Positions 41,944-53,424 are shown, numbered from the stretch's first letter. The stretch: 64,000 bases of DNA from Ehrlichia sp052043515 (GCA_052043515.1 JBQEQX010000001.1:248001-312000); one strand, 5' to 3'. A program made the numbers and translations. Notes: generated by a model from the sequence alone, not told the origin.

Positions 41944-43741
41944 TTAATATACTCTTTTTTGTGGAGGAAAATATTGAACATCACCTGTCAAAGTTGTTCT
42001 AGAAACATCTTTATATTTTATCTCTACAGAACAATTTACATGATCATACCACGCTAAACTATGTTTCATCCAGTTCTCATCATCACGATCGGGAAAATCT
42101 TCACGAGCGTGAGCACCTCTACTTTCCTGACGATTTACAGCACATTCCATAGTCACAACCGCCTGCGGAATCATATTCATTAACTCTAGTGCCTCAACTA
42201 AATCACTATTCCATATCATACTTCTGTCCTGAATTGTAACTTCAGATATAAGCATGGCAACATCTTTAATCTTTTTCTTCCCTTCCTCTAATACTTCCTT
42301 CGTACGAAAGACAGCTGCATGATTTTGCATTACATTTTGCATATTGTTACGTATCTCTGAAACCCGCAAATTACCCTTTGAAAACCTTAATGCATCAAAC
42401 CTGTCAATTATCCACTCCTCTGATACACTCTTTATTGGACTATGTAACATACCAGGCTTGATCAATTCTTTTGCTCTAATTGCTGCAGACCTTCCAAAAA
42501 CCACCAAATCAAGTAAAGAATTAGACCCTAAACGATTGGCACCGTGCACAGATACACAAGCTGCCTCTCCTATTGCAAACAGGCCTGGCACTACCTCATG
42601 TCCCGTGTGATTTAAAGTCATAACCTCTCCATAATGATTTGTAGGGATACCACCCATATTGTAATGAACAGTGGGCAATACTGGTATAGGTTCTTTTGTT
42701 ACATCAACTCCAGCAAAAGTACGTGCAGTTTCACTGATACCGGGTAATTTTTGACGTATTATCTCTGGTCCCAAATGAGATATAGACAAATATACATGGT
42801 CTTTTTTTGGACCAACACCACGCCCTTCTCTAATTTCTAAAGTCATTGCCCTGCTGACAACATCACGAGATGCTAGGTCTTTAGCTTTTGGAGCATAGCG
42901 TTCCATAAATCTCTCGCCTTCAGAATTTATTAAATATCCGCCCTCCCCTCTACAACCCTCTGTTATTAAACACCCAGAACCGTATATTCCTGTCGGATGG
43001 AACTGTACGAACTCCATATCTTCTAATGGCAAGTTGACACGAGATACCATTCCTCCACCATCACCAGTACAAGTATGTGCACTGGTAGCAGAAAAATATA
43101 TTCTACCGTATCCACCTGTAGCAAGTACAACAATATGAGAGCGGAATCTATGTAAAGTACCATCACATAAAGACCATGCCAATACACCTTGACACTTCCC
43201 CTCCTCATCCATGATTAAATCAATGGCAAAATACTCTACAAAAAATTTGGCGTTATACTTTAAAGATTGCTGATATAACGTATGAAGTATTGCATGACCT
43301 GTCTTATCAGACGCAGCACACGTCCGTACTGCCGGTTTACCCTTACCAAATTCTGTGGTCATACCACCGAAAGGACGCTGATATATTCTACCATCACTAG
43401 TACGAGAAAAAGGCACTCCATAGCGTTCAAGTTCGATCACAGCTTCCGCAGCATTTTTTACACATATATTCGATAGCATCCTGATCACCAAGCCAATCTG
43501 ACCCTTTTACCGTATCGAACATATGCCATCTCCAGTCATCTTCAGAAACATTGCCCAACGCAGCACTAATACCACCCTGAGCGGCTACTGTATGACTCCT
43601 CGTAGGAAAAACTTTAGATATACATGCAACAGACAAGCCAACATTGGTCATACCAAAAGTCGCCCTTAATCCTGCTCCACCAGCCCCTATCACTACAACA
43701 TCATATTCATGGTCTATAATATCATATGCAGAAATAGACAT
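41944..43741 (-). CDS. sdhA: Succinate dehydrogenase flavoprotein subunit (frame broken in this sequence)
   Basis: Oxidises succinate to fumarate, passing electrons through covalent FAD to SdhB. About 598 residues after taking one base from the T6 run at 43454-43459 (A6 on the coding strand), which restores EYMCKNAAEAVIELERYGVPFSR. FAD Rossmann motif GAGGAG (19-24), flavin-linked H50 in TRSHTVAAQGG, catalytic region GGYGRIYFSATSAHTCTGDG, FHPTGIYGSGCL, HYNMGGIPTN, GANRLGSNSLLDLVVFGR. Start at the ATG at 43741 (MSISAYDI); longer readings are unlikely. TCA cycle and respiration both need it, so the break is very probably an error. Confidence 0.94.
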
Positions 43742-43934
43742 TACAAAAAAAATAACACCCCTAAACAACAAACACAATTAGGCTACCACAATAACACAGT
43801 GAGTCAATATAATAAATAAGTTTCACAATAACTTATAAAATTATAACAAGCTGATAATAAATACTACTCTTATACTATAATATTTACTAATCATATGTAG
43901 ATAAATACTAATTTATTATTCATAGACTAAAAAA

Positions 43935-44310
43935 CAATTTTTGCACTTAAAACAACATTTAAATAATTGATAGATAAATTGCCAAAATGTGATTCGTTGA
44001 TGATACAAGCAATTCAAGTATAATTGTATGTTTACATGTTAAAAAAAGGTTAAGAAAATAAATTACAGTAATTCGTGAGCTGCCGCTTATTCTCACCCGG
44101 CTTATCTGAAAATGCCATATTTTAGTAGATCTAAAACATGTCCTCTTCAGCAATGTCTACATGAGTTATAGACTATAAGAATAAAGATTTGTTACCTAAG
44201 TTCACCTCAGAATTATAAACATGTAATGCGAAGTAGAATTACTTCTGTTTCACTAGAAATAGATGTTATATCATCCGTCGCTATAAAAAAGTGTGCGTCA
44301 CTCAGACTAT
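43935..44310 (+). pseudogene. Decayed inverted copy of rpsF 3' end plus rpsR
   Basis: From 43973 (GATAAATTGCC) to about 44297 the plus strand matches the coding strand of the working rpsF-rpsR at 49308-48980 at roughly 80 percent by eye: the end of rpsF, its stop, the short spacer, the rpsR ATG (44036) and most of rpsR, including TCTAAAACATGTCCTCT and AGTAGAATTACTTCTGTTTC. A weaker match runs back to about 43935. The copy has a stop at the sixth codon (GGTTAA in place of GGTAAG) and several more stops and indels, so it cannot make S18. It is inverted relative to the parent. No rplI sequence follows it. Confidence 0.9.
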
Positions 44311-44731
44311 ATTTCAATAAAGTAATATTACATCTTAGTTTATTAGACAAAAATCATCCACAAATATACACGTCTCATAAAATATTATCCTATACTACTA
44401 CATTATATACCTAGCTCTTAACCTCATTATGAACGATTAATAATCAAATAATTGTTAACATTAAGAACTAGATGCTTCAAATCAATAGTAACTAAAAGAC
44501 ATAACGTTTCTACAATTTGTTAGCTTGCAAATTATACAATATATTTCTCCTCACATGAAATTAACAACATTCCAAAGGCCTTGACATTCGGAATTAAATA
44601 CTTCCGACCAACCAGACGTACTAATGGAATTTAATAAATTTTGCAAGTATCTATCACAAAGATTAAGAAACACTATTATAGGTCTTAAATAGAAATGCTG
44701 AAAACATTACAAACAAAATCACCATAACTTA
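44311..44731. other. Non-coding gap
   Basis: AT-rich and without recognisable coding sequence, between the ribosomal gene remnant and the 3' end of the ABC exporter gene. Confidence 0.4.
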
Positions 44732-46477
44732 TTAAACATTTTCTGAAAAATTATCACATGATAATTGCAGCCTCGCTAACTTCGTATATAAACCATTCTG
44801 TTTGCATATTAATGATTTATGTGTACCTATATCATCAATGTATCCATTATTGAAAACAATGATTTTATCAGCGTTAACAATAGTTGATAACCTATGTGCT
44901 ATCACAAGCATAGTTTTACTATTCCTCAAATTATCTAGAGCATCATGAATTAATTGCTCATTTTTTGAATCCAAAGACGACGTAGCTTCATCCAATATTA
45001 GTACTCCTGCATTTTTTAGTATAGCTCTTGCTATCGCAATCCTTTGCTTCTGCCCCTCAGACAAACATAATCCTCTCTCTCCAATAAAAAGAATTAAATT
45101 TTTCTGGTAGACTCTCTATAAAATCAAGAATACATGCAATTTTTGCTGCATTTCTTACTTCTTCATACTCAGCATTATCTACACCATATGTTATATTATC
45201 CCATATGGTACTGGAAAACATCACAGGACTTTGAGGAATGACACTAAAAAGAGAACGTAAATTTCGCAAAGATAACTCTTTTATATTAATACCATCAATA
45301 GTTATACTACCCGCTTTCACATCGTAAAAACGCAACAATACGTTTATTATGGTACTTTTACCACTACCAGATGGTCCAACTAAAGCGACAACTTGACCTT
45401 TATCAATAGAAAATGATACACCTTTTAATACCGGATTATCAGATTTACTAGGGTAACAAAAAGTAACATTGTTTATTAAAATTGAATCTCTTACTTCCTT
45501 AATTACTTTTGGATTTTCTACTTCATCAATATCCAATGGCATTGACAATATTTTTGAAATATCTTCTGCAATCCTTATAGCCTTCTGTATATCATGTAGA
45601 TTATCTCCCATATTATTTATAGACCCAGCAGCTATCGCGGCATAAAATATAAAAGAGAAGAGAGAACCTACAGTAATATTATTATTTAGTACCTCTTTTA
45701 TACCAAGCGACAGGACAAAACCTATAGAAGACATTGCAGCAGTGATAATCAAAGTAACCAATAACGCGCGTAAAACAATGTATCTATTCGTTACATTTAA
45801 TGCGCCAGTTAGTAAATCTGAAAATCTTTGTTTAGTTATATCCTCTTTTGAGAAAGACTGAATTACGGATATACCACGATACGTCTCTTCAACAAAAGAT
45901 GTGATGCTATCCATATCAAAACGCACCTTACGCGACAATAGTTTTACTTTTCTACCAAGAAAAGTTAATATCACTAGTATGACAGGTATAATTGTTACCG
46001 TATACATAGTCAACTTAAAGTTGGTATGCACCAGCATTATAATACTACCAAGCAAAGTGGTAACATTTCTAAGTATTGTTGAAAAACTAGCACTTAATAT
46101 TACTTGAAGTGTTGACGTATCACTCATTAATCTTGTAATTAAACTTGAAATACTATTACTTTCAAAAAATTTTTGGAGAAAAATGTATAATCTTATTATA
46201 CAATTTTAGCCTAATCCCAATAACGACTCTTTCACTTCCATATCCTGTAAGCCACATTCGTAAAAAAGGACGTTATTGCAACCACCAAAACCACAAGAAG
46301 CAAAAATAACATCGCATTATTTATAGACACAACGTCAGATGATATAACCCATGAGTCAACTAAGTTATGCAGACCGTATCCAAATGCTAAAATTGTTAAA
46401 GAAGAAATAGCTACAACTAAATATGCAAATATAAAATACGGCCAATAAGGTTTTATAAATTGAAATAATGCTTTCAT
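44732..46477 (-). CDS. ABC exporter, fused permease and ATPase (MsbA-like; frame broken three times in this sequence)
   Basis: About 580 residues after repair. Six-helix exporter domain (NPYWPYFIFAYLVVAISSLTI-type start; SSISSLITRLMSDTSTLQVI; SFVEETYRGISVIQSFSKE), then an ATPase with Walker A GPSGSGKST, Q-loop IPQSPVMFSSTIWDNI, signature LSEGQKQRIAIARA, Walker B VLILDEATSSLD and switch His in VIAHRLST. Breaks: 46236-46237 (AA on the coding strand, needs one), T5 at 46170-46174, and A5 at 45086-45090. It fits lipid/drug exporters; the substrate is unknown, and Ehrlichia lacks LPS, so lipid A is unlikely. Begins two bases after cyaY. Confidence 0.85.
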
Positions 46478-46479
46478 TC

Positions 46480-46809
46480 CTATATCACAATATTAAATAA
46501 TATCTTCATTTCCGATCTTAAAAAACTAAAAAATTCGTCTTGCTTATCATTAATCCATACACCTAAGGATTGATCATAACTAAATCGCACCGAACCACTA
46601 ATAGGAGAAGCAACCCAGATTTGCATTGACGGTTCATGTCTATTAACAATATACACATTACCTTTATCATCCGATATTTTAACCAAGCCATCACAACTTT
46701 CACATTCTAACACTTCGTCAAAATCTGCATTATCTACCATTTCAGTTAAAACACTTAAGACATTATAAGATAAATTCTGAAAACTAGACATACATAAAGA
46801 ACGTGACAT
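46480..46809 (-). CDS. cyaY: Frataxin-like iron-sulfur cluster protein CyaY
   Basis: Binds iron and tunes Fe-S cluster assembly with IscS. 109 residues. The frataxin pattern is clear: an acidic first helix (EMVDNADFDEVLECE), a strand with GNVYIVNRHEPSMQIWVASPISG (the conserved NxQxPxxQIWxxSPxSG block, residues split here) and VRFSYDQ. The stop is two bases before the ABC exporter start, so they form one transcript; the pairing has no known functional reason. Some upstream in-frame codons could be untranslated; MSSFQNL is an alternative start. Confidence 0.88.
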   Translation of the reverse strand: MSRSLCMSSFQNLSYNVLSVLTEMVDNADFDEVLECESCDGLVKISDDKGNVYIVNRHEPSMQIWVASPISGSVRFSYDQSLGVWINDKQDEFFSFLRSEMKILFNIVI

Positions 46810-46995
46810 TTCTATTCCTTATCATAAAAGCTATAGCAACTTATATCCCACGCAACACGGAACCAAACTAGCAAATCTAAACAACAAAGTAAATACAATG
46901 ACAATTTTTCTTACCTAAGTATAATGCAACCAATAATAAAAAATTACACTACTTACACTCATTTAAGACTTTACACGATATTATTTTAAATTTAT

Positions 46996-48261
46996 TTAAG
47001 ACCTGAAAGCATGAGTTAATTGTCTAACTCTTTTTACAATATCTTGCTCAATGGATAGTCTCATACAATCATTAGCTTTCAAACTATCAATAACATCACA
47101 AACCATATTTCCTACTTCTTTAAATTCTTCCTCTTGCAATCCTCTAGATGTTTCAGCTGCAGAACCAAAGCGCAATCCTGAAGTAACAAAAGGTTTTTCT
47201 GGATCAAAAGGAATAGCATTTTTATTACAAATAATCCCTAATCTCTCCAAAGCAAGAACTGCATCTTTTCCTGTAACTCCTTTCTTACGTAAATCAAGAA
47301 CAACCATATGAGAATCTGTACCATTTGTAACAACATCAAGACCCCTCTCTTTAAACACTTCTACCAGTGCCTTAGAATTCTTGATTATTTGTTTTGCATA
47401 ATCCTTAAAATCTGGCTTTAACGCCTCCCCAAATGCCACAGCTTTAGCAGCAATAACATGCATCAAAGGACCACCTTGCATACCAGGAAAAATTGAAGAT
47501 TGAATTCTTTTGTAAATATCCTCATAATTTGTCATTATTATTGCCCCCCTAGGGCCACGTAAAGTCTTATGAGTAGTAGAAGTAATAACATGAGCATGTT
47601 CAATAGGCGAGGGAAATTCCCCAGCAGCAATTAAACCCGCATAGTGCGCTATATCAGCTAAAAGATACGCACCTACCTTATCAGCTATTTCTCTAAATCT
47701 CTTAAAATCTATCGTACGGGGATAAGAAGATGAACCAGCAATAATCAATGATGGTTTATGTAATAGAGCAAGCTTTTCTATTTCATCCATATCAATCAAG
47801 CCAGTATTACGATCAACTTGATATTGAACAGCATTAAACCACTTTCCGGAAATACTAGGTGCAGACCCATGAGTTAAGTGACCACCACAATCGAGAGACA
47901 TCCCAATCACAGTATCGCCTGGTTTCAATAAAGCAGCAAATACCCCTTGATTAGCCTGTGAACCAGAATGCGGTTGAACATTTGCAAATTTACAACCAAA
48001 CAACCTACACAAACGCTCTATAGCTAAATTTTCCACAATATCTGCAAAATGACATCCACAATAATACCTCCTACCTGGATAACCTTCAGCATATTTATTT
48101 GTAAATATGGAACCCTGGGCCTCCAACACCGCTTTACTAACAAAATTTTCAGATGCTATCAACTGTAATTCAGAATTCTGTCTGTTTGACTCTGCAGTAA
48201 TACAATCAAAAACCTCCGTATCAACATCTTGCAAATCGTAATCTAAGATATACCTGACCAT
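46996..48261 (-). CDS. glyA: Serine hydroxymethyltransferase
   Basis: PLP enzyme turning serine and THF into glycine and methylene-THF. About 421 residues, intact. Conserved ELQLIASENFVSKAVLEAQGS, NKYAEGYPGRRYYGG-type segment (here RRYYCGCHFAD), NVQPHSGSQANQGVF, LLADIAHYAGLIAAG, the PLP lysine in STTHKTLRGPRGA, and FVTSGLRFGSAAETSRG. I start at the ATG at 48261, which has GGAG eight bases upstream, not at the longer frame from 48288. Same strand as rplI-rpsR-rpsF, about 100 bases downstream of them. Confidence 0.95.
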   Translation of the reverse strand: MVRYILDYDLQDVDTEVFDCITAESNRQNSELQLIASENFVSKAVLEAQGSIFTNKYAEGYPGRRYYCGCHFADIVENLAIERLCRLFGCKFANVQPHSGSQANQGVFAALLKPGDTVIGMSLDCGGHLTHGSAPSISGKWFNAVQYQVDRNTGLIDMDEIEKLALLHKPSLIIAGSSSYPRTIDFKRFREIADKVGAYLLADIAHYAGLIAAGEFPSPIEHAHVITSTTHKTLRGPRGAIIMTNYEDIYKRIQSSIFPGMQGGPLMHVIAAKAVAFGEALKPDFKDYAKQIIKNSKALVEVFKERGLDVVTNGTDSHMVVLDLRKKGVTGKDAVLALERLGIICNKNAIPFDPEKPFVTSGLRFGSAAETSRGLQEEEFKEVGNMVCDVIDSLKANDCMRLSIEQDIVKRVRQLTHAFRS

Positions 48262-48368
48262 AAAAATAACTCCGTAATAAGCGTACAAAAAAACCCCAAC
48301 AGTGCAGTTATAACATTAGATATATTAACCCTACCAGTCCAACATTTACTTAATACACTTCCTTGTTT

Positions 48369-48944
48369 CTAATTTATATCACCATTAACACCGTCAAGCT
48401 TCAAACTCTCACCCTCTGAACTGCTATCCACTTCAACTTTTTCCTTCTCTAGTTTTCTTTGCTTCTCTGCATGTAATTTCTGTGCCTGCATAGCACCTAA
48501 ATCATTCTTAACCACATAAAGTGTAAGAGGAAGTACTAAGTCAGGATGTAGTTCCAAATTAACTACATACTCACCGATGTACTTAACTACAGAGTGAAAA
48601 AATATGTTGCGGGAATGTATATTATACCCTTTCTCACACAACAACTTAGATACACATTTCGGAGTCACAGAACCAAAAAGCTTACCATCATCAGCCGCTT
48701 GTCTAGTCATAATCAAAAACTCATTTTCTAAAGACAACTTCAGAGCCTTGGCTGCCTCTAGCTTCTCCAAATTCTCCTTTTCAATAAACACATACTGTCT
48801 TTCTAAATCCGCCAAATTTTGCTGAGTTGCTCTCACTGCTTTCTTTTGTGCTAACAAATACCTGGCGTACCCAGGCTTCACTTTAGTCACAACACCGGCC
48901 TTACCAAGATTTCTAACACTTTCTTTCAGAATAATCGACAACAT
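48369..48944 (-). CDS. rplI: 50S ribosomal protein L9
   Basis: 191 residues. N-terminal RNA-binding domain MLSIILKESVRNLGKAGVVTKVKPGYARYLL begins at the ATG at 48944 (earlier in-frame codons overlap the rpsR stop), a long central helix (NLADLERQYVFIEKENLEKLEAAKAL), and the C-terminal domain (ADDGKLFGSVTPKCVSKLL). A charged tail of about 40 residues after the domain makes it longer than E. coli L9 (149). Third gene of rpsF-rpsR-rplI. Confidence 0.95.
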   Translation of the reverse strand: MLSIILKESVRNLGKAGVVTKVKPGYARYLLAQKKAVRATQQNLADLERQYVFIEKENLEKLEAAKALKLSLENEFLIMTRQAADDGKLFGSVTPKCVSKLLCEKGYNIHSRNIFFHSVVKYIGEYVVNLELHPDLVLPLTLYVVKNDLGAMQAQKLHAEKQRKLEKEKVEVDSSSEGESLKLDGVNGDIN

Positions 48945-48964
48945 ACTAGCCCATAAAAAAAATA

Positions 48965-49252
48965 TCAACAATACGGCAACAATGCTAAATAGCGTGCTCT
49001 TTTTACAGCGACAGCTAATAACCTCTGCTTCCTAGATGAAACAGAAGTAATTCTACTCGGCAATATACGCCCATACTCTGAGGTAAACTTAGATAACAAA
49101 GCCTTATTCTTATAATCTATATACTCATTCAGACATTGCTGCAGAGGACATGTTTTAGATCTCTTAAAATATGGCCTTTTCAGATAGGACAGAGGAGAAT
49201 AAGCGGCAGCTCCAGAATTATTAGAATTTGTTTTCTTACCCTTTTTTAACAT
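48965..49252 (-). CDS. rpsR: 30S ribosomal protein S18
   Basis: 95 residues from the ATG at 49252. A lysine/asparagine-rich, serine-containing N-terminal extension precedes the S18 core (YIDYKNKALLSKFTSEYGRILPSRITSVSSRKQRLLAVAVKRARYLALLP). Partner of S6 in the 30S platform. The rplI start follows by 20 bases. A decayed, inverted copy lies at 43.9-44.3 kb. Confidence 0.96.
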   Translation of the reverse strand: MLKKGKKTNSNNSGAAAYSPLSYLKRPYFKRSKTCPLQQCLNEYIDYKNKALLSKFTSEYGRILPSRITSVSSRKQRLLAVAVKRARYLALLPYC

Positions 49253-49264
49253 ATAAACATCCAA

Positions 49265-49594
49265 TTACACTTGACTTGCTTGTATCATCAACGAATCACC
49301 TTTCGGCAATTTATCCCTCTTAAGACACAAAAAACGCAACACATCTTCATTTAGTTTTACTTTACGTTTAAATTCATCCATACTGCTAGGAGTCGACCTT
49401 ATATATATCATACAATAATGTCCCTTGTTCATTTTATCTATGGTATAAGCAAAATCCAAAAGCCCCCAATATTCGTACTTAAGAAGTTCAGCACCGTTTT
49501 TTGTCAACAGTGAGGACAAACCTTTGACCAAACCCTCGAGCTCATATTGAGTTAAACCCTGTTGTGCTATAAAAGTAAATTCATATAAAGGCAC
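49265..49594 (-). CDS. rpsF: 30S ribosomal protein S6
   Basis: 109 residues: MPLYEFTFIAQQGLTQYELEGL, WGLLDFAYTIDKMNKGHYCMIYI and VLRFLCLKRDKLP match S6. First gene of the rpsF-rpsR-rplI operon; the stop is 10 bases from the rpsR ATG. Confidence 0.96.
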   Translation of the reverse strand: MPLYEFTFIAQQGLTQYELEGLVKGLSSLLTKNGAELLKYEYWGLLDFAYTIDKMNKGHYCMIYIRSTPSSMDEFKRKVKLNEDVLRFLCLKRDKLPKGDSLMIQASQV

Positions 49595-49738
49595 GCCTTC
49601 TCCTTAACAAAACCAATTACGCCATTATATAAAATATTACATTATAATCAAGTTAATTATTTACATGATTAAACGTTTTCATTACTAAATGAACATAATA
49701 AATAGGAGATACGCCAGTAATATTCTAGATCTTATGCA

Positions 49739-50353
49739 TTAATTTTTTTTTTCTACTTTTTTAGATTCTCTCTTCTCGACCTTATGGGATTGCTGTTTTC
49801 TTTCAAGTATATCCTGAACGATGGTCCCTACTTCTTTTATTTTGTCATGAGTAGATTCTGGTATTATTTCATCCATGTAAGCATTAAAAACACAGAACAC
49901 ACTATAATAATATGACTCTGAAAACCAAGCTGGCAAAACACCTTCATCCTCTTTTGGTTTAGGTAATAGTGCATAGCAAGACGTTTCTATAATAAAAAAC
50001 AAAAAATAAGAAAAAACTATCCCTTTTACTAACCCTATCAATAATCCACCAAATCTGTCAATAACACTACATCTCGCTGAAGACAAGAGATGCATTATCC
50101 ATCCATTAATAATAATGATGGCAACGGTGATTAATATAAAGACAGTAATCGCAGATAAAATACCTGCTATAACTTCAGAAACAACATATTGATTATATAA
50201 ACCAGAAAAGTAATCATGACACCGCATGGTTACTAATATTGACAGACAAATACCGCACAACCCAAATATTTCTTTTATAAACCCTCTAAAAACACCAATT
50301 ATAAGCGATAATGATATAATTCCAATTACTGCTACATCTAGCATAATTTCCAT
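49739..50353 (-). CDS. CvpA family membrane protein
   Basis: 204 residues. Four hydrophobic helices (DVAVIGIISLSLIIGVFRGFIKEIFGL, then CLSILVTM, GILSAITVFILITVAIII, GLVKGIVFSYFLFFII) with the CvpA-type RGFIKEIFGL loop and DRFGGLLIGLVKG. A lysine-rich cytoplasmic tail ends the protein. CvpA proteins act in colicin V export and envelope integrity in E. coli; the role here is unknown. It lies 23 bases after the TRAP permease gene. Confidence 0.85.
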   Translation of the reverse strand: MEIMLDVAVIGIISLSLIIGVFRGFIKEIFGLCGICLSILVTMRCHDYFSGLYNQYVVSEVIAGILSAITVFILITVAIIIINGWIMHLLSSARCSVIDRFGGLLIGLVKGIVFSYFLFFIIETSCYALLPKPKEDEGVLPAWFSESYYYSVFCVFNAYMDEIIPESTHDKIKEVGTIVQDILERKQQSHKVEKRESKKVEKKN

Positions 50354-50376
50354 CCTACTTTATAGAACCATTTTTC

Positions 50377-52996
50377 CTAATCTGTAAAAAAGATAACCAT
50401 AAACAATAATATTACAGCTACCAAGTAAACATAAAGCACATAATAATATTTCTTAAAAGACAAAGCTAACCCTACAATATAATGACTATTATCCATATCA
50501 GACGGCTCTATGTAGCTCCAACTTGCTATATCTTTAACTCCTAAACGATTGTTCGATATCTCACTTGTATCAACGACAATCCCTATATTCTGACTTAATA
50601 AATCGAGTAAAGCACCTTTAAATTGAACACCTTGTATCTTGTCTTTCAATGGGATTATTATCTCTCTCTCCACACCATCAGTTTCATATTTATTTACCAC
50701 AGTAAGTTTCACAAAACTATCCCTAGGGATTACCAATTCATTACTTAACTCAGATAACAGAATCGTATCATAAGTAGATACAAACAACTTAGCAATATAA
50801 TTAGGCATAATTAATATTATTCCTAATATCAAAAGCATAATAGACTCATATAATTTACTCTTTCTAATAAAATACCCTTGCATTGCTGCTGAGATACTTA
50901 ATATCCCGATTAAAGAAACAAAAATTACAGATATATTATCCCATATATTTGTAGTATCATATAGAATGAGTTCGCTGTTGAATATAAACAAGAAAGGTAC
51001 AATCATAGTCCTAACATTATACAAAAACGACTGCACTCCGGTTTTAAAAGCATTACCTTTAGCAATCGCTGCAGCAGCGTAAGATGCTATACCCACAGGA
51101 GGGGTTACATCTGCCATAATTCCAAAATAGAAAACAAATAAATGGATAGCTATTTGAGGAACATATACACCACTTTTGTGTATAACAGAAGTTAGAATTG
51201 GAGCCATAAGCGTAGAAACTATAATGTAACACCCTGTTGCTGGCATTCCCATACCCAACACTATACATATTATTGCTGTAACCAATAACGTAAAAAACAA
51301 ACTACCATGGGCTATAGAATCTAACAATCCACTAATTGACAAGCCAAATCCAGTCAACGATACAGCACCTACTATAATCCCCGCTGCACCAGTAGCAACA
51401 GCAATAGCCACCATATTCTTAGATGCTACTACCATAGCTTGATATACCTGTCTCATACTTTCGCAAAAGACAGAACATAACCCCGATACCTTCCTATTAA
51501 ACAAAGCATACATGACGTCTTTACTGAGTAGCATAAAGATCAAAAACAAATTTGTCCAAAAACAAGACAACGCGGAAGATAATCTTTCAACAATTAAACA
51601 CCAAACTAAAATAAAAATCGGGATAAAATAGTGTATTCCATGCTTAAAAGTCTCTGATAATTTTGGGTATTCACCTTCTTCACGATTTTGACCTCTATTA
51701 CCCTCATTCTTGAACTGATAAAATAATATCCCAACATATATACCGACCAAAAGTAAAGATACACAATATATGCTTTTATCTAAAAATATAGATTTGATAC
51801 CTGGAATATAGAGCCCATAGACAGTAACACCTTCTATCAAAACATAAATGACACATGAAATAATAACAACACAGGTAACAGATATACAAAACTTTAGAAT
51901 ACTTAAATAAATTGATCTTGCTTTAGTTAAATCAATAACAGGACGCATATCCAGCCTACAAGCTTCCAAGTGCACAATATAAAGCAAAGTAATGTACACC
52001 ATCACTGCTGGAACAAAAGCATATTTCACGATAGTAGCATAAGGAATAGATAAGAACTCTGACATTAAAAATGCTGCTGCACCCATAACTGGAGGCATAA
52101 TTTGACCATTTACACCAGCAGAAACTTCTATAGCTGCTGCTTTTTCAGCACTCAACCCCATTTTTTTCATCAAAGGAATAGTAAAAGAACCTATAGTAAT
52201 GGTATTAGCAACTGAGGAGCCAGACATCATACCCATAAAACCAGAAGCAATAACCGCAGCCTTAGCTGGACCACCAACAAACCTACCAAGTAAAGTAAAT
52301 GAGAGCTTGATAAAGAAATTACCAGCTCCTGCTTTATCTAAAAAGGCCCCAAACAAAACGTATAAAAATACAAAATTAGAAGATACAGCAAGAGCTATTC
52401 CAAACACCCCCTCGGAAGATAGCCACTCATGAGATGCTATAGCAGAGAAATTATGTCCTTTATGTGCAACAATATCAGGCATATGCTTTCCAAAAAAAAG
52501 CATATATTAAAAATACCAAAGCAATAATAGCTATAGGTGCCCCTATAGCACGCCTCGCACCTTCTAATAAAAACAAAAATCCGAAAAATGCCACAATTAA
52601 ATCAACATCATTAGGCATCGCTATCCTAAACGATAACTCTTCGTAAAACACCACAATATACAAGGCTGATATGGACGATAATACTGCAGAAACCCAATCT
52701 AACGCTTTAAATCTTAAACTAGAAGTTTTAGATATTGGCAAAAACAAAAACAGCAAAGAAAACGCAAACGCCAGATGTATTGCTCTAGACTTAATATCAG
52801 TTAGCATTGCCCATTCTAAACCGCAATCAACTAACCAAAAAGGTAACGGGGACGCTATGAACAATTGAAAACATGCCCATAAAAACGCTATAAAACTTAT
52901 TGCATACGCCGTAATGACATTTCCTTCACTAGTTGGCTTGGAGGAAGCTAATTCTCTATCTATTAAGTTTTGTATATGTTCTGCTTCCTTTTTCAT
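50377..52996 (-). CDS. TRAP transporter permease, fused 4TM/12TM (DctQ-DctM; frame broken in this sequence)
   Basis: About 870 residues, mostly membrane helices. The N-terminal piece is the small DctQ-like part (QNLIDRELASSKPTSEGNVITAYA start; AMPNDVDLIVAFFGFLFLLEGARRAIG); the second is the large DctM-like part with GGPAKAAVIASGFMGMMSGSSVANTITIGSFTIPLMKKMG and SAGVNGQIMPPVMGAAAFLMSE, typical of TIGR02123 fusions, plus a C-terminal soluble domain (about 590-680). The A8 run at 52492-52499 has one base too many. TRAP systems use a periplasmic binding protein for organic acids; none is seen in the window. Start at 52996 (MKKEAEHI). Confidence 0.88.
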
Positions 52997-53017
52997 TATA
53001 TAACTAATCCCTCTCAT

Positions 53018-53424
53018 AACACTTTATTAGTTAATAACATCACAGACTTTTCACGTCAATAAAATATGACCTACCAAGTAATATCCATTATTTCCTAAAA
53101 TACATTTAACAAACAAAATATATGTATATTTTATTAATATAGACATACAATCAATAATTAAATTAGTAAGATAATTTTACTAAAAAACTTTACTTCTCTT
53201 TTGTCACACATTAAACATCGCAAATTATTTTGATAAACTTACATTCTGCATTTACTGTACGACATATAATTTGCTATACTACGGTAAGAATAAAATCACA
53301 ACTTATTTTTCGGTGAAAAGATCTGACTTTCCCATAATCACATACACTTACAAAATAAAATTCGTAAAATCCAAAGAGCAACAAAACTTACAAGTAGCTA
53401 ATGTGATTTTCATATGTTATAAAT
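53018..53424. other. Divergent promoter region, TRAP/radA
   Basis: AT-rich and without a gene. Promoters of both flanking genes should lie here, but no consensus stands out. Confidence 0.4.

Noticed and set aside
43959..44153. 64-codon minus-strand frame
   Set aside because: It is the antisense of the rpsF-rpsR remnant.
44226..44414. 62-codon plus-strand frame after the rpsR remnant
   Set aside because: Its first residues (RSRITSVS) come from the decayed rpsR copy and the rest is out of frame; it is not a gene.
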